Below, one piece after another: positions 1 through 12,845 of a stretch of 64,000 nt of DNA. The translations under genes were made by a program, and so were the position numbers. This stretch comes from Gammaproteobacteria bacterium UBA7803 (GTDB lineage: Bacteria > Pseudomonadota > Gammaproteobacteria > Pseudomonadales > Azotimanducaceae): the NCBI GenBank assembly GCA_002480525.1, contig DLCH01000017.1, forward strand, positions 1 to 64,000. Reading direction: 5' to 3'. Numbering within the stretch: position 1 is the stretch's first letter; every line of letters starts with the position of its first letter. The notes beneath the pieces are model-generated. The model worked only from the letters and a program-made list of their open reading frames with translations. It made no database searches and was not told the DNA's origin.

Positions 1-1838
<1,838 letters not shown>

Positions 1839-1873
1839 GGCTGGCTCGATCCGTGGTTTGGCGAGGATGCGGC

Positions 1874-1902
1874 ATCTTACCGCTTTGGACCCGCGGTATA
1901 AA
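1874..1902 (-). promoter_or_regulatory. Possible secA promoter
   Basis: Reading the minus strand, TTTATA (1897-1902) and TAAGAT (1874-1879) are separated by 17 bases and lie about 35 bases upstream of the TTG start of secA. Each hexamer matches the sigma-70 consensus at four of six positions. This is a sequence match only. Confidence 0.35.
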
Positions 1903-1927
1903 CGAGCGTTCGCCCCCGCACACCCCC

Positions 1928-2044
1928 GTAGGAGCGGCCTCCCGGCCGCGATTCCGCCCGCACCGGCCGCTCACGTCCGGCGGATCGGCGAACCCTGGGG
2001 CCGTCGCATGGGTATGGGGATCGCGGCCGGGAGGCCGCTCCTAC
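1928..2044. repeat. REPIN-like inverted pair (locus 1)
   Basis: Two REP-like elements face each other between the M23 gene and secA. Each has a GTAG head, then GA, then the stem GCGGCC, loop TCCC and stem GGCCGC, then GAT. The left copy (1928-1952) is forward; the right copy (about 2019-2044) is its reverse complement. GTAG/GTGG-headed palindromes in inverted pairs are the known architecture of REPINs mobilised by RAYT transposases; no such transposase is in the window. Confidence 0.85.
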
Positions 2045-2076
2045 GGGCTGTATGGGTGAGGGATCCGGCGCGCGAA

Positions 2077-2997
2077 TCAGCGTCGGGCGACGTAGGCCTT
2101 CGGGTCGACGTGGCGGCCGTTCTTCAGCACCTCGAAGTGCACGTGCGGGCCCGTCGAGCGCCCGGAGGAGCCCATGGTGCCGATGACCTGGCCCTTCTTG
2201 ACGATGTCGCCCGTGCTGACGGCGAGGGACTCGTGATGGCCGTAGCGGGTCACGTAGCCGTCGCCGTGGTTGACCTCGACCATCTCGCCGTAGCCGTAGC
2301 GCTTGCCGGCGAAGGTCACGACCCCGCTGGCCACCGCCACGACGTCGGAGCCCTCGCGACCGGCGAAATCGACGCCGGCATGCCAGGCCATCTGGCCGCT
2401 GAACGGGTCCACGCGCTTGCCGTAGTCCGAGGACATCCAGCCCCAGGTCACAGGGCGACCCGCGACCTCGGTGCCCTGGTGGTACTCCCGGTCGCTGAGC
2501 AGCGACTCCAGCACCTCGAGCTCGGACTCCCGGGCCCGGAGCTGCATCGACAGCCCCGCCAGGTTCGACTGCAGCTCAGTCCACGCCAGCGGGTTCTCCC
2601 GGGCGGCGGTCGGGCCACCGACCGGAGCCGGCATGTCGAAGGAGAACTCGCCTTCCTCGAGATCGGCCACCTCGGTGACGCGGGCGCCGAGGGCCTCCAT
2701 CCGCATCAGCCGGGCCTGCATGGCCGCGAGCTGCCGGCCCACCGCCTGCGCTTCGGCTTCCGAGCGCGCCTGGAGCGCGTCGATCTGCTCGCGCTGCTCG
2801 GCAATGCGCTGCTGCCACTCGGCGACGAGGGCCTCGTCGGCGGCACCGGAGGAGAACAGGGTTGCGGTAACATAGGAGGCGGAGGACAGGAGCAGAGCGG
2901 TACAGAAGGCGAAGGCGGCTGCGTGCCAGGGCGTCAGCCGGACGGCGCGGACGCGTCCCTTCGCACGCCCGTTCTCCTTGAGCAGTATGATCCTCAT
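2077..2997 (-). CDS. M23-family peptidoglycan peptidase, membrane anchored
   Basis: A 306-residue LytM/M23 zinc endopeptidase. It has a short basic N-terminus, one membrane segment at about residues 24-46, a coiled coil at about 55-110 and 145-172, and a C-terminal LytM domain at about 180-300. The zinc-site motifs HxxxD (H206, D210) and HxH (H285, H287) are intact, so it should be an active cell-wall hydrolase rather than a degenerate activator. It lies between dciA (divergent) and secA, a position occupied by an M23 protein in pseudomonads. The exact peptidoglycan bond cut is not deducible. Start ATG at 2997. Confidence 0.9.
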   Translation of the reverse strand: MRIILLKENGRAKGRVRAVRLTPWHAAAFAFCTALLLSSASYVTATLFSSGAADEALVAEWQQRIAEQREQIDALQARSEAEAQAVGRQLAAMQARLMRMEALGARVTEVADLEEGEFSFDMPAPVGGPTAARENPLAWTELQSNLAGLSMQLRARESELEVLESLLSDREYHQGTEVAGRPVTWGWMSSDYGKRVDPFSGQMAWHAGVDFAGREGSDVVAVASGVVTFAGKRYGYGEMVEVNHGDGYVTRYGHHESLAVSTGDIVKKGQVIGTMGSSGRSTGPHVHFEVLKNGRHVDPKAYVARR

Positions 2998-3125
2998 ACG
3001 CGAATTGTAGTTCTGATACGGTTGTTGTCTTCGGGCGCGGCACCCCTTCCCGGGCGCCAGCCCTGATCACCATCGCGAACGCCATCACAGAAATCACGTA
3101 ACGACGCAGGACGGTGTGAATTCAA

Positions 3126-3446
3126 GTGTCCCGCAGCAAGATAGATGATCTGTTGAGTGAACGCCACCGGCGATTTACTCATGCACATACTCCATTGCAG
3201 AAGCTTCTCCGGCGCGCTGCGAATCAGGAATCCTGGACCGCGCAGCTCCGCGCACTGCTGCCTGCGCCGCTGGCCGGCGAGTGCAGCGTCACCGACGTCC
3301 GCGGCGACACCGTCGTCATCGCCTGCCGCAACGCCGCGGCCGCGACGCGCCTGCGGTTCATGACCGACGACCTCGTCGCAGATCTCTCTCAGCTCGCCGA
3401 CTTCCGTCACGTGCGGCGCGCGAAAGTGCGCGTCTCGGCGACCTGA
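3126..3446 (+). CDS. dciA: DciA-like replicative helicase loader (DUF721)
   Basis: A 106-residue protein of the DUF721/DciA family, which assists DnaB helicase loading in bacteria lacking DnaC. The N-terminal half is basic, and the middle (about residues 50-85) fits the small KH-like fold of the family, with the pattern V-T-D-V-R-G-D-T-V-V-I-A. Start is GTG at 3126. It is the only gene on the plus strand between two minus-strand blocks, divergent from the M23 gene and convergent with lpxC. The lpxC/dciA/M23/secA arrangement supports the call. Confidence 0.8.
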   Translation: MSRSKIDDLLSERHRRFTHAHTPLQKLLRRAANQESWTAQLRALLPAPLAGECSVTDVRGDTVVIACRNAAAATRLRFMTDDLVADLSQLADFRHVRRAKVRVSAT

Positions 3447-3559
3447 CGGCTCACGGCTGCCGCGTGACCATTATCCGCTCCAATCGGGCGGCCGACTGAG
3501 AACTGATCGGCAAAAGCCACGCCCGCCGGCGATCCGCCGACCCGCTGGAGTAGCTCGGA

Positions 3560-4486
3560 TCAGGTGCCTTCGACGGCCAGGCGGCGGCCGAAGGCGATGG
3601 GCGCGCGCTCCTCGTCCTCGAACGTGACGATCTCCCAGGCGTCCGCATCGGCGAGCACCTTGCGCAGCAGCGCATTGTTGGGGCCGTGGCCGCTCTTGTG
3701 ACCCGTGAACGAGCCGATGACGCTGTGCCCCAGCAGGTAGAGATCGCCGATGGCGTCGAGAATCTTGTGCTTGGCGAACTCGTCCGCCAGGCGCAGGCCG
3801 TCGTCGTTCAGAATGCGGTAGTCGTCGACCACCACCGCGTTGTCCAGGCTGCCGCCCCGCGCCAGGTTCATGGACCGCAGCTTCTCGTAGTCGGCGAGGA
3901 ACCCGAAGGTGCGGGCACGGCTCACTTCCTTGACGAACGCCATGGTCGAGAATTCCACGCTCGCCGTCTTGCTGTGACGGCGGAACACCGGATGGTCGTA
4001 CAGCAGGGTGTACTCGACGCGAAACCCGTCGTAAGGCGCGATCTCGGCCCGTACGTCGCCCTGTTCGAAGATCACCGGCTTGCGGATGCGGATGAATTTC
4101 TTGAGGGCGTTCTGCTCCTCGATGCCGGCCGACTGAAGCAGAAACACGAACGGTGCGGCGCTGCCGTCCATGATCGGCAGCTCGGGCGCGCTGACGTCGA
4201 CGAACGCGTTGTCGATGCCGAGCCCGGCGAACGCCGACATCAGGTGCTCGACGGTGGCGATGGAGACCCGGCCGTCGGTCAGCGTCGTCGCCATGGTGGT
4301 GTCGCCGACGTTGTCCACCCGGGCGGGGATGGCCACCGGCGGCTCGAGGTCCGTGCGCACGAAGACGATGCCGGTGTCCACCGGCGCCGGCCGCAGCGTG
4401 AGATAGACCTTCTCGCCGGTGTGCAGACCCACGCCCGTCGCGCGGATCACGTTTTTCAGGGTTCTCTGGAGGAGCGCCTTGGACAT
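3560..4486 (-). CDS. lpxC: UDP-3-O-acyl-N-acetylglucosamine deacetylase
   Basis: LpxC catalyses the committed step of lipid A synthesis in the cytoplasm. The 308-residue protein is close to the family length. The zinc ligands H81, H240 and D244 and the catalytic H267 are visible in [17 protein letters not shown] and SGHGPN contexts. The frame stays open upstream to 4561, but ATG 4486 aligns with known LpxC N-termini ([18 protein letters not shown]), so the upstream 25 codons were rejected. It follows ftsZ after a 280-base gap that holds a REPIN-like pair, and is convergent with dciA. Confidence 0.96.
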   Translation of the reverse strand: MSKALLQRTLKNVIRATGVGLHTGEKVYLTLRPAPVDTGIVFVRTDLEPPVAIPARVDNVGDTTMATTLTDGRVSIATVEHLMSAFAGLGIDNAFVDVSAPELPIMDGSAAPFVFLLQSAGIEEQNALKKFIRIRKPVIFEQGDVRAEIAPYDGFRVEYTLLYDHPVFRRHSKTASVEFSTMAFVKEVSRARTFGFLADYEKLRSMNLARGGSLDNAVVVDDYRILNDDGLRLADEFAKHKILDAIGDLYLLGHSVIGSFTGHKSGHGPNNALLRKVLADADAWEIVTFEDEERAPIAFGRRLAVEGT

Positions 4487-4623
4487 CGTCAACCGTGTCG
4501 CTGGAATGCCGGGATAACGTCCCGAAACGTCGGGCATGCTAACAAAGCGCCCGTACCCCAAGTATGGCAGGCATTCACATATTTGTTACATTTTGTTTCC
4601 GACCCGATCCGCCGGATTCATTC

Positions 4624-4691
4624 GTGGGAGCGCTCTCCCGAGCGCGATTCCCGCACGCAACGGTCGATCGCGCCCGGGAGAGCGCTCCCAC
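4624..4691. repeat. REPIN-like inverted pair (locus 2, stem variant B)
   Basis: A compact inverted pair between ftsZ and lpxC. The head is GTGG and the stem is GCGCTC, loop TCCC, stem GAGCGC: both arms differ from the common form but remain complementary, while the loop is unchanged. The right arm (about 4667-4691) is the inverse copy, with a slightly different stem (CGCCCGGGAGAGCG). It is transcribed in the untranslated stretch between ftsZ and lpxC. Confidence 0.8.
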
Positions 4692-4766
4692 AGATGCCGA
4701 TGAGGCGCGTCGATGCAGGCAGCCCGGGCAGAAAGCCGCCCGGGCCGCCGTACCGACCCCACGGCC

Positions 4767-5981
4767 TCAGTCCGCCTGGCGACGCAGGAACGCCGGGATG
4801 TCGATCCACTCGTCCCGATCGCCGATGTCCTGGTCCAGAGCGAGATTGCTCTGCTGGGACACCATGGCGTCACGCTGGCGGAACACGGTGGGCCGCTCCA
4901 GGTCCCGGCCGTAGTCCGGCTGCCCATTGGCGACGCGGGCGTCGGGCTGGGCGTCGGCCTCGGCCGGACGGGCCACCGGCTCGCGGCTGAGGTCGGCGGC
5001 GGTGTTGTTCACCACCACGCTGGGCTTCACCGGATCGCCGAGGCCGGTGGCAACCACCGTCACCTTGAGCTCGTCGCCGAGGTCCGGGTCGATCACCGTG
5101 CCGATCACCACCGTAGCCTGATCGGAGGCGTACTCCTCGATGACGTTGCCGACGTCGATGAAGTCGCCCATGGACAGGTCCGGCCCGGCCGTGACGTTGA
5201 CCAGGATGCCGCGCGCGCCGTGCAGATCCACGTCCTCGAGCAGCGGGCTCTTGATGGCGGCTTCCGCAGCTTCCTGGGCGCGATGTTCGCCCGCCGCCCG
5301 GCCGGTGCCCATCATCGCCATGCCCATCTCGGACATCACCGTCCGGACGTCGGCGAAGTCGACGTTGATCAGGCCGTGACGGATGATCAGGTCGGCAATG
5401 CCCTGAACCGCGCCGAGCAGCACGTCGTTGGCCGCCGCGAACGCCTCCAGGATGCTCGCCCGCTCACCGAGCACGCCGAGCAGCTTGTCGTTGGGGATCG
5501 TGATCAGCGAGTCCACGTGCTCCTGAAGCTGCGCGATGCCGCGCTCGGCCACCGCCAGGCGCTTCTCGAACTTGAACGGCCGGGTCACCACGGCCACGGT
5601 CAGGATGCCGAGCTCCTTCGCCACCTGGGCGACGATGGGCGCCGCACCCGTGCCGGTTCCGCCGCCCATGCCGGCGGTGATGAACACCATGTCGGCGCCG
5701 GAGAGCACCTCGGCGATGCGGTCGCGGTCCTCCAGAGCCGCTTCCCGGCCGACGTCCGGATTGGCACCCGCGCCGAGACCGCGGGTGATGGTGCTGCCGA
5801 GCTGCAGCAGCGTCTTCGCCTCGAGCGCCTTGAGCGCCTGGGCATCCGTGTTGGCGGCGATGAAATCCACGCCCTCGACGTTGTTGGTCACCATGTGCTG
5901 GACGGCGTTGCCGCCGCCCCCTCCGACGCCGACGACCTTGATCACGGCGCTTTGCGGGGCACTGTCTACGATTTCGAACAT
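4767..5981 (-). CDS. ftsZ: Cell division GTPase FtsZ
   Basis: FtsZ is the tubulin homologue that forms the cytokinetic Z-ring. The 404-residue protein has the N-terminal nucleotide-binding fold ([10 protein letters not shown] at about 18-27), the tubulin signature GGGTGTG at 106-112, and the NP(D)xGR/RPFKFE segments. A flexible linker spans about 320-385, and the C-terminal peptide [15 protein letters not shown] is the conserved tail that binds FtsA, ZipA and similar partners. The gene is 10 bases downstream of ftsA, the last gene of the dcw run. Confidence 0.98.
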   Translation of the reverse strand: MFEIVDSAPQSAVIKVVGVGGGGGNAVQHMVTNNVEGVDFIAANTDAQALKALEAKTLLQLGSTITRGLGAGANPDVGREAALEDRDRIAEVLSGADMVFITAGMGGGTGTGAAPIVAQVAKELGILTVAVVTRPFKFEKRLAVAERGIAQLQEHVDSLITIPNDKLLGVLGERASILEAFAAANDVLLGAVQGIADLIIRHGLINVDFADVRTVMSEMGMAMMGTGRAAGEHRAQEAAEAAIKSPLLEDVDLHGARGILVNVTAGPDLSMGDFIDVGNVIEEYASDQATVVIGTVIDPDLGDELKVTVVATGLGDPVKPSVVVNNTAADLSREPVARPAEADAQPDARVANGQPDYGRDLERPTVFRQRDAMVSQQSNLALDQDIGDRDEWIDIPAFLRRQAD

Positions 5982-5991
5982 CTCGAACTCC

Positions 5992-7221
5992 TCAAAAATT
6001 TTCGCTAAGCCATTTCTTCAGGCGGCCGAAGCCGCCGGTGCCGCGCGCTCTTTTCCGGCCGCGTTGTTCTTGTTCCCGTTCCCTGCCGTACATCAGCAGG
6101 CCGACGCCGGTGGCGTACACGGGATTTCGAATGATGTCCTTCAATCCCACCACGTTGCGTGGTGCCCCCTGGCTCACCGGCATGTGGAAGATCTCCTCCG
6201 CAAGCTCGATGACGCCTTCTATCTTCGATGCTCCGCCCGTGAGCACGATGCCCGCCGCGACCAAGTCCTCATAGCCGCTGCGGCGCAGCTCCGCCTGGAC
6301 GAGCGTGAACAGCTCGTCGTAGCGGGGTTCCACCACTTCCGCCAGGGCCTGGCGGGACAGCTCCCGGGACGGCTTGTCGCCGACGCCGGGAACCTGGATG
6401 GTCTCTTCCGGACCTGCGAGCTGAGTCAGCGCGCAGGCGTACCGAATCTTTATTTCCTCGGCGTTCTGCGTCGGTGTGCGCAGCGCCATCGCGATGTCGT
6501 TGGTCACCTGGTCACCGGCGATCGGTATCACCGCCGAGTGCCGGATCGCCCCGTGGGTGAAGATGGCGATGTCCGTGGTGCCGCCACCGATGTCCACCAG
6601 GCACACGCCTAGCTCCCGCTCGTCCTCGGTCAGCACCGCGTAGCTGGAGGCGAGCTGCTCGAGGATGATGTCGTTGACGTGCAGGCCGCAGCGCTCGATG
6701 CATTTCTCGATGTTCTGCGCCGCGTTCACCGCGCAGGTCACCATGTGCACCTTGGCTTCCAGCCGCACGCCGGACATGCCGAGCGGTTCCTTGACCCCCT
6801 CCTGGCTGTCGATGATGTACTCCTGCGGCAGCACGTGGAGGATCTTCTGGTCTGCCGGAATGGCCATCGCCTGGGCCGCATCCAGCACCCGGTCGACGTC
6901 CTGGGGGTACACCTCGCCGTCGCGGATGGCGACGATGCCGTGGGAGTTGTGGCTCTTGATGTGGCTGCCGGCGATGCCCGCGTACACGGCGTCGATCTGG
7001 CATCCGGCCATCAGCTCGGCTTCTTCGACCGCCCGCTGGATGGAGTGCACCGTCGACTCGATGTTGACCACCACGCCCTTCTTGAGCCCCCGGGAAGGAT
7101 GGGAGCCGATGCCGATGATCTCGAGCTCGCCCTCCGGGTCGATCTCGCCGACGATCGCCACCACCTTGCTGGTGCCGATGTCGAGGCCGACGACTTTCTT
7201 CAGGTCGCTATCGGAGGGCAT
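5992..7221 (-). CDS. ftsA: Cell division protein FtsA
   Basis: FtsA is the actin-like ATPase that anchors FtsZ filaments to the inner membrane. The 409-residue product has the actin-family phosphate-binding segments [11 protein letters not shown] (about residues 9-20) and [12 protein letters not shown], the 1C-domain region between them, and a C-terminal amphipathic membrane-targeting helix ending in [14 protein letters not shown]. Its start overlaps the end of ftsQ by 14 bases, which suggests translational coupling. Confidence 0.97.
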   Translation of the reverse strand: MPSDSDLKKVVGLDIGTSKVVAIVGEIDPEGELEIIGIGSHPSRGLKKGVVVNIESTVHSIQRAVEEAELMAGCQIDAVYAGIAGSHIKSHNSHGIVAIRDGEVYPQDVDRVLDAAQAMAIPADQKILHVLPQEYIIDSQEGVKEPLGMSGVRLEAKVHMVTCAVNAAQNIEKCIERCGLHVNDIILEQLASSYAVLTEDERELGVCLVDIGGGTTDIAIFTHGAIRHSAVIPIAGDQVTNDIAMALRTPTQNAEEIKIRYACALTQLAGPEETIQVPGVGDKPSRELSRQALAEVVEPRYDELFTLVQAELRRSGYEDLVAAGIVLTGGASKIEGVIELAEEIFHMPVSQGAPRNVVGLKDIIRNPVYATGVGLLMYGREREQEQRGRKRARGTGGFGRLKKWLSENF

Positions 7222-7915
7222 AGTCCGTTCCCAATGATTCCCGGTTCTCTTCGTTCCAACGCACCGCCAGGCCGTTGCCGTATCGGGTATCGACGTGGGC
7301 GAGCACTTCGCCGCGGGCCGACAGTCCTCGCCGCCAGGCCGTCAGGAACCGATCCAGCCGCTCGCCGAGCGCCTCGTTGCCGAGCTCCACGGTGATGCCG
7401 CGCTCGAGGGTCAGCCGCCACTCGCCGAGCGCGTTCTCGTCGAGGCGCGCGAGGCGCATGTCCTCGGTCGCCAGGCGCGAGGCCAGCATCTGATAAACCT
7501 CCATCGCCCGCCGCGGCGGCGCCAGGGAGGTGGACAGCGTCGGCACGTCCGCGCCCCCCTCCGCCATCGACACGACCTTGCCGGCGGAGGTCAGGTAGCC
7601 GCCGTCGCCCCAGGCCGCCACCACGGACTCCTTCTCCACACGGATGACCAGGCCGTCCGGCCAGGCGCGGCGGACCGCCACCGCGCGGGGCCAGGACAGG
7701 GCCCGGATGCCCTGGCCCAGCTCGTCGAGATCGAGGGACAGCACCCCCTGATCGAGACGTTCGCTCACCACGGCCTGGATCGCGGCCTGCTCGGCCGCGG
7801 TCAGCGGGCCCTCGACCTTCACCGAGCGCACCGGACGATCGAGCTGATGCCACACCGACCACCCCGCCACACCCAGGGCGAGCACCACCACGGCGGCGAT
7901 CACGTTGCGGATCAT
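7208..7915 (-). CDS. ftsQ: Cell division protein FtsQ
   Basis: FtsQ is a bitopic inner-membrane divisome protein that connects early and late division proteins with FtsL and FtsB. The 235-residue protein has one N-terminal membrane segment (about residues 5-22), a POTRA domain starting near [15 protein letters not shown] (29-43), and the periplasmic beta domain. The ATG at 7915 overlaps the murC TGA (ATGA). The frame is open far upstream across murC, but only this start gives a normal FtsQ. No ddl or murB gene precedes it. Confidence 0.93.
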   Translation of the reverse strand: MIRNVIAAVVVLALGVAGWSVWHQLDRPVRSVKVEGPLTAAEQAAIQAVVSERLDQGVLSLDLDELGQGIRALSWPRAVAVRRAWPDGLVIRVEKESVVAAWGDGGYLTSAGKVVSMAEGGADVPTLSTSLAPPRRAMEVYQMLASRLATEDMRLARLDENALGEWRLTLERGITVELGNEALGERLDRFLTAWRRGLSARGEVLAHVDTRYGNGLAVRWNEENRESLGTDYALR

Positions 7916-9342
7916 CGTCCTCCCTCCGCCGCCGGGCCGGCGAGCGTGTTGGAGATCTGATTCACGTTGCCGGCTCCCTGGACCATCACCACGTCGCCGT
8001 CGCGAACCAGACCGGGCAGCAGCCCGAGGGCTTCCTCCGGCGTCTCCGCGAACACGGGCTCGACGCCGCCGCGCTGACGGATGGCCCGGGCCAGGGCCTT
8101 GCCGTCGGCGCCGGCGAGCGGCTCCTCGCCGGCCCCATAGACCTCCAGCAGTACCAGCGCGTCGATGCCGGACAGAACCCGCACGAAATCCTCGAACAGA
8201 TCCCGGGTGCGGCTGTAACGGTGGGGCTGGTAGGCCATCAGCAGGCGCCGCTCGGGCCACACCGCGCGGGCGGTCTCCACCACCCGGGCGATCTCGGTGG
8301 GATGGTGGCCGTAGTCGTCGACCAGGGTGACCCGGGCGTCGCCGATGCGCACCTCGTCGGTGATCTGAAAACGCCGTCCCACCCCGGAGTAGGCGGCCAG
8401 CCCGCCGACGATGGCCTCGTCGGGCAGGCCCTCGTCCGTTGCCACGGCGACGCCGGCCAGCGCGTTCAGCACGTTGTGCCGGCCGGGCACCGCGAGGGTG
8501 ATGTCGAGGTCGTCGTGACCGGCCGGCCGGTGGGCGCGGAACCGCCAGGCGCGGCCCTCCGTCGCCAGGTCCGTGGCGCGGAAGTCGGCGTCCTCGCCGA
8601 AGCCGTAGGTGAGCATCGGCCGGGCCACGTCCGGCAGAATGCTGCGCACCTCCGGGTCGTCGCTGCACAGCACCGCGGAGCCGTAGAACGGCAGGCGATG
8701 AAGAAACTCGACGAAGGTGCGCTTCAGCACGTCGAAGTCGTTGCCGTACGTGCTCATGTGATCGCGGTCGATGTTCGTCACCACGGCCAGCATCGGCTGC
8801 AGGTGGAGAAACGACGCGTCGCTCTCGTCCGCCTCGGCGACGATGTAGCGGCCGGCGCCGAGCCGGGCGTTGGTCCCGGTGCTGTTGAGCAGGCCGCCGA
8901 TGACGAAGGTGGGGTCGAGGTCCGCGGCCTGGAAGATCGACGTCACCAGGCTCGTGGTCGTGGTCTTGCCGTGGGTGCCGGCGATGGCGATGCCGTGGCG
9001 GTAGCGCATCAGCTCGCCGAGCATTTCCGCCCGCCGCACCACCGGGATGCGGCGCTCGTGGGCGGCCTGCACCTCGGGGTTCGCCGGGTTGACGGCGGTG
9101 GACACGACCACCACGTCGCAGTCGCGGACGGCGGCAGCGTCGTGACCGATGCCGATCCGGGCGCCGAGCCCGCGCAGCCGGTCGGTGACGCTCGATGCCT
9201 TCAGATCCGAGCCGGACACCTCGTAGCCCTGATTGAGCAGCACTTCGGCGATGCCGCACATGCCGGCGCCGCCGATGCCGACGAAGTGAATGCGCCGGAT
9301 CCGCCGCATTTCCGGAACCTGATAGGGCATCGCTTCAGCCAC
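7912..9342 (-). CDS. murC: UDP-N-acetylmuramate--L-alanine ligase
   Basis: MurC adds L-Ala to UDP-MurNAc in the cytoplasm. About 476 residues, normal for the family. Visible are the Rossmann start [17 protein letters not shown], the ATP-binding loop [10 protein letters not shown], the E-A-D-E-S-D motif, the H-N-V-L-N-A-L-A motif and [12 protein letters not shown] chose GTG 9342 because GGAGG lies eight bases upstream; ATG 9330 is the alternative. The start overlaps the ftsW stop, so there is no room for murG, which lies between ftsW and murC in most gammaproteobacteria. Confidence 0.96.
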   Translation of the reverse strand: MAEAMPYQVPEMRRIRRIHFVGIGGAGMCGIAEVLLNQGYEVSGSDLKASSVTDRLRGLGARIGIGHDAAAVRDCDVVVVSTAVNPANPEVQAAHERRIPVVRRAEMLGELMRYRHGIAIAGTHGKTTTTSLVTSIFQAADLDPTFVIGGLLNSTGTNARLGAGRYIVAEADESDASFLHLQPMLAVVTNIDRDHMSTYGNDFDVLKRTFVEFLHRLPFYGSAVLCSDDPEVRSILPDVARPMLTYGFGEDADFRATDLATEGRAWRFRAHRPAGHDDLDITLAVPGRHNVLNALAGVAVATDEGLPDEAIVGGLAAYSGVGRRFQITDEVRIGDARVTLVDDYGHHPTEIARVVETARAVWPERRLLMAYQPHRYSRTRDLFEDFVRVLSGIDALVLLEVYGAGEEPLAGADGKALARAIRQRGGVEPVFAETPEEALGLLPGLVRDGDVVMVQGAGNVNQISNTLAGPAAEGGR

Positions 9343-10441
9343 GGCGGCGCCCTCCCCTCGGTTTCGGCAGTCCCTCGAGCTGCACGCGCAGCACCAGGCC
9401 GAGCATGGCACAGCTCACCATCAGGCTGTTGCCGCCGTAGCTGACGAACGGCAGCGTCAGGCCCTTGGTGGGCAGCAGTCCCGTGTTGACGCCGATGTTG
9501 ATGAGGCACTGGATGCCGAACAGCAGGCCAACGCCATAGGCCAGGTAGCCGCCGAAGGCGTCGCCGGCGTCGAGGTGCGCGCGGCCGAGGCGCAGGATGC
9601 GCACCACCAGCAGGGCGAACAGGCCCAGCACCACCAGCGCGCCGACCAGCCCGAGCTCCTCGGCGATGACCGCGTAGATGAAGTCGTTGTGGGCCTCGGG
9701 CAGATAGAACAGCTTCTGAATCCCTTCCCCCAGCCCGAGGCCGAAGATCTCGCCACGACCGAAAGCGATCAGCGCCTGGGTGAGCTGATAGCCGCTGCCG
9801 AAGGCGAATTCCCAGGGATCGACGAAGGTCACCAGCCGCTGTAGCCGGTAGGGCTGGAGAATGGCCAGGGCGCCGAGCAGCGCCGCGCCGACGGCGACGA
9901 TGGCGAGGAAGTGGCGCAGCCGGGCCCCGGCCACGAACAGCAGGCCGCAGGTCGTCGCGGCCAGCACCACCGTCGTGCCGAAATCCGGCTGCAGCAGCAG
10001 CAGTACGGCCAGCATCGCCAGCATCGCCAGCGGCCGCAGCAGCGCCTGGGCGTCGTCGCGGATGCCGTCGTGAAACCGTTCCAGGTAACCGGCCATGTAG
10101 ACCAGAAGCAGGAACTTGCAGGCCTCCGCCGCCTGCAGGGAGAAACCGCCGAGCCCGATCCAGCGGCGGGCGCCGTTCGCTTCCAGGCCGATGCCGGGCA
10201 CCAGCACCAGCACGCACAGCACCATGGCCGCCAGCCAGGCGACGCGATGCCCCTGCCGCCACCAGGCCAGGGGTATGCACATCACGAACGCCAGCGCCGC
10301 GAGCGAAGCGACCAGAAACACGCCGTGCTTGAGCAGCAGGGTCTGGCTGATGGCCACGGACGCGGACGCCACCATGACCGTGCCCAGGGCGAGGATCGCC
10401 GCCCAGCACAGCACCAGCACCTGATCGATCCCGCGGCTCAC
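9335..10441 (-). CDS. ftsW: Septal peptidoglycan glycosyltransferase FtsW (SEDS family)
   Basis: FtsW polymerises glycan strands at the septum as the partner of FtsI. The 368-residue protein is nearly all membrane segments (about ten). It shows the SEDS hallmarks GARRWI-L-G near residue 91, LLLQPDFGT, a long periplasmic loop with [17 protein letters not shown], and the late motif [11 protein letters not shown]. It starts with GTG overlapping the murD stop (GTGA). It is on the short side of the family because its N-terminal cytoplasmic tail is very small. Confidence 0.95.
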   Translation of the reverse strand: MSRGIDQVLVLCWAAILALGTVMVASASVAISQTLLLKHGVFLVASLAALAFVMCIPLAWWRQGHRVAWLAAMVLCVLVLVPGIGLEANGARRWIGLGGFSLQAAEACKFLLLVYMAGYLERFHDGIRDDAQALLRPLAMLAMLAVLLLLQPDFGTTVVLAATTCGLLFVAGARLRHFLAIVAVGAALLGALAILQPYRLQRLVTFVDPWEFAFGSGYQLTQALIAFGRGEIFGLGLGEGIQKLFYLPEAHNDFIYAVIAEELGLVGALVVLGLFALLVVRILRLGRAHLDAGDAFGGYLAYGVGLLFGIQCLINIGVNTGLLPTKGLTLPFVSYGGNSLMVSCAMLGLVLRVQLEGLPKPRGGRRRG

Positions 10442-11766
10442 GGCAGCGCCTCCACCGCCTCGGCAAAGGCCCGGCCGCGGTGCTCGTAGTTGCGGAACAT
10501 GTCGAGGCTGGCGCAGGCGGGCGACAGCAGCACCAGGTCGCCGGGCGCGGCCGCCGCGGCAGCGGCGGCGACGGCGGCGTTCATGTCCGCGACGTGGACG
10601 ATGGGCGCGCAGTCCGCCAGCACCCGGTTCAACGCCGGCGCGTCCCGGCCCATCAACACCACCGCCTTGACGAACCGGCCCACGGGCTCCGCCAGGGGCG
10701 AGAAGTCCGCGCCTTTGCCGTCGCCGCCGGCGATGAGCACGATGTGCCGGCGCCGGGCGTCGCCGAGGCCGGCCAGCGCCGCGAGCGCGGCGCCCACGTT
10801 GGTGGCCTTGGAGTCGTCGACGTAGTCGACGCCGTGCTTCCGGGCCACCGGCTCACAGCGGTGCGGCAGCCCCCGGAAGGAGCGGATCGGCTCCGCCAGC
10901 GCCGCCGGGGCGATGGCGTCGTCCGCCACGAGCGCGCAGGCGGCGAGCACGTTCAGCACGTTGTGGGAGCCGGCCAGCGGCAGCTCTTCCAGCGCGACGA
11001 CCGCCTCGTCGCCCCGGACGATCATGGCGCGGCCGCCGTGCTCGACCACGCCCCAGTCTCCGGTCCCCGGCACGTCCAGGCCGAAGGTCACCACCGGCGC
11101 GTCCGCGCGCTCCGGCAGCGTGAGCGGGTCCGCCCGGTTCGCGACGACCCGTTCGGCGCTCGTGTAGATGCGGCGCTTGGCCGCCGCGTACGCGGCCAGC
11201 GAGCCGTGCCGGTCGAGATGATCCTCGGTGACGTTCAGCACCGTCGCAGCGCGGAACGGATAGGCCCCCATCCGCTCGAGCTGGAAGCTGGACAGCTCGA
11301 GCACGTAGCAGTTCCGCGGGGTGCGCAGCAGATCCAGCGCGGCTTCGCCGAGGTTGCCGCCCACGCCCGGATTCGAGCCGACCCCGGACAGCAGGTGCCC
11401 CGCCAGCGCCGTCACCGTGCTCTTGCCGTTGGTTCCGGTGATGGCGTACACCGGCGCGTCCACCGCCTGGCAGAACAGATCGATGTCGCTGTCGATGCGC
11501 GCGCCCGCCAGCCTGGCCCGCCGCACCAACTCGTGATCGAGGCCGATGCCGGGGCTGACCACCACGCGGTCGACCCCTTCGAAGCCCGTCCGGCAGGCGT
11601 CGGCGCCGAAGCGGAACTCGGCCTCGGGGCAGATCACCCGCGCTGCCTCGGCGTTCGCCGGCGCCTCGCGGGTGTCGAGCACCAGCAGGCGGTCGCGCCC
11701 CGCCAGATGCCGCAGGCAGGACAGGCCGGTCACGCCGGTGCCGATGATCGCGGTGTACGTCGTCAT
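10438..11766 (-). CDS. murD: UDP-N-acetylmuramoyl-L-alanine--D-glutamate ligase
   Basis: MurD adds D-Glu to UDP-MurNAc-L-Ala. The 442-residue protein has the N-terminal GTGVTGLS nucleotide-fold turn, the ATP loop [10 protein letters not shown] near residue 110, [18 protein letters not shown], the HNVLNVLAA motif and the C-terminal [17 protein letters not shown] motif typical of MurD. A near-continuous alanine run lies near residues 402-411. Both ends overlap neighbours by ATGA or GTGA, so it is embedded in the operon between mraY and ftsW. Confidence 0.96.
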   Translation of the reverse strand: MTTYTAIIGTGVTGLSCLRHLAGRDRLLVLDTREAPANAEAARVICPEAEFRFGADACRTGFEGVDRVVVSPGIGLDHELVRRARLAGARIDSDIDLFCQAVDAPVYAITGTNGKSTVTALAGHLLSGVGSNPGVGGNLGEAALDLLRTPRNCYVLELSSFQLERMGAYPFRAATVLNVTEDHLDRHGSLAAYAAAKRRIYTSAERVVANRADPLTLPERADAPVVTFGLDVPGTGDWGVVEHGGRAMIVRGDEAVVALEELPLAGSHNVLNVLAACALVADDAIAPAALAEPIRSFRGLPHRCEPVARKHGVDYVDDSKATNVGAALAALAGLGDARRRHIVLIAGGDGKGADFSPLAEPVGRFVKAVVLMGRDAPALNRVLADCAPIVHVADMNAAVAAAAAAAAPGDLVLLSPACASLDMFRNYEHRGRAFAEAVEALP

Positions 11767-12845
11767 CGCAGCTTCAACGTCGACAGCCCGACCAGCACGA
11801 GCACCAGCGCGATGATCCAGAAGCGGACGATCACCCGCGGCTCGGGCCAGCCCTTGAGCTCGAAGTGGTGGTGAATGGGCGCCATGCGGAAGATGCGCTT
11901 GCCCGTCAGCCGGTACGAGGCGACCTGCAGCATGACCGACACGGCTTCCAGCACGAACAGCCCGCCCATGATGAACAGCACGATCTCGTGGCGCACGATG
12001 ATGGCGACGATGCCGAGCGCGGCGCCGAGCGCCAGCGCCCCCACGTCACCCATGAACACCTGGGCGGGGTAGGTGTTGAACCAGAGGAACCCGAGCCCCG
12101 CGCCGATCAGCGAGCCGCAGAAGATGGAGAGCTCGCCGGCGTCGGGGATGAAGGGAATCTGCAGGTACTGGGAGAACTCCGCGTGGCCCACCAGGTAGGC
12201 GATCAGGCCCAGCGCGGCGCCGACCATGACCGTGGGCAGGATGGCGAGCCCGTCGAGCCCGTCGGTCAGGTTGACGGCGTTGCTGGTGCCGACGATCACG
12301 AAATAGCCGAGCACCACGTACCAGATGCCCATGGGAATCACGACCTCCTTGAAGAACGGCACGATGAGTGCCGTCTCGGCGTCGTACTCCGCGTTGACGT
12401 AGAGGAACACCATGGCGGCGAGGCCGACGATGGACTGCAGCAGGTACTTCCAGCGCGCGATCAGCCCGCGGCTGTTCTTGCGGGAGATCTTGAGATAGTC
12501 GTCGATCCAGCCGATCACGCCGAAGGCCATGGTGACCAGCAGAACGGCCCAGACGTAGCGGTTGCCGAGATCGCCCCAGAGCAGCGTCGTGATCAGGATG
12601 ACGATCAGGATCAGCGCGCCGCCCATGGTCGGCGTGCCGGCCTTGGACAGATGGGATTCCGGCCCGTCCGAGCGCACGCTCTGGCCGATCTGGTAATGGG
12701 TCAGCCGGTCGATCACGTAGGGCCCGATCAGCAGCGACGTGCCGAGAGCGGTCACGACGCTGACCATGGTGCGGAACGTCAGATACTGGAACACCGAGAA
12801 CCCGCTGACGTACTGGGCCAGGTATTCGGTCAGCCACAGCAGCAT
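11763..12845 (-). CDS. mraY: Phospho-N-acetylmuramoyl-pentapeptide-transferase
   Basis: MraY transfers phospho-MurNAc-pentapeptide to undecaprenyl phosphate, making lipid I in the inner membrane. At 360 residues it matches the E. coli length exactly. Conserved stretches include [12 protein letters not shown], the aspartates of [31 protein letters not shown] and the [15 protein letters not shown] loop. The ATG shares one base with the murE stop (TGATG). In other gammaproteobacteria murF lies between murE and mraY; here there is no space for it. Confidence 0.97.
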   Translation of the reverse strand: MLLWLTEYLAQYVSGFSVFQYLTFRTMVSVVTALGTSLLIGPYVIDRLTHYQIGQSVRSDGPESHLSKAGTPTMGGALILIVILITTLLWGDLGNRYVWAVLLVTMAFGVIGWIDDYLKISRKNSRGLIARWKYLLQSIVGLAAMVFLYVNAEYDAETALIVPFFKEVVIPMGIWYVVLGYFVIVGTSNAVNLTDGLDGLAILPTVMVGAALGLIAYLVGHAEFSQYLQIPFIPDAGELSIFCGSLIGAGLGFLWFNTYPAQVFMGDVGALALGAALGIVAIIVRHEIVLFIMGGLFVLEAVSVMLQVASYRLTGKRIFRMAPIHHHFELKGWPEPRVIVRFWIIALVLVLVGLSTLKLR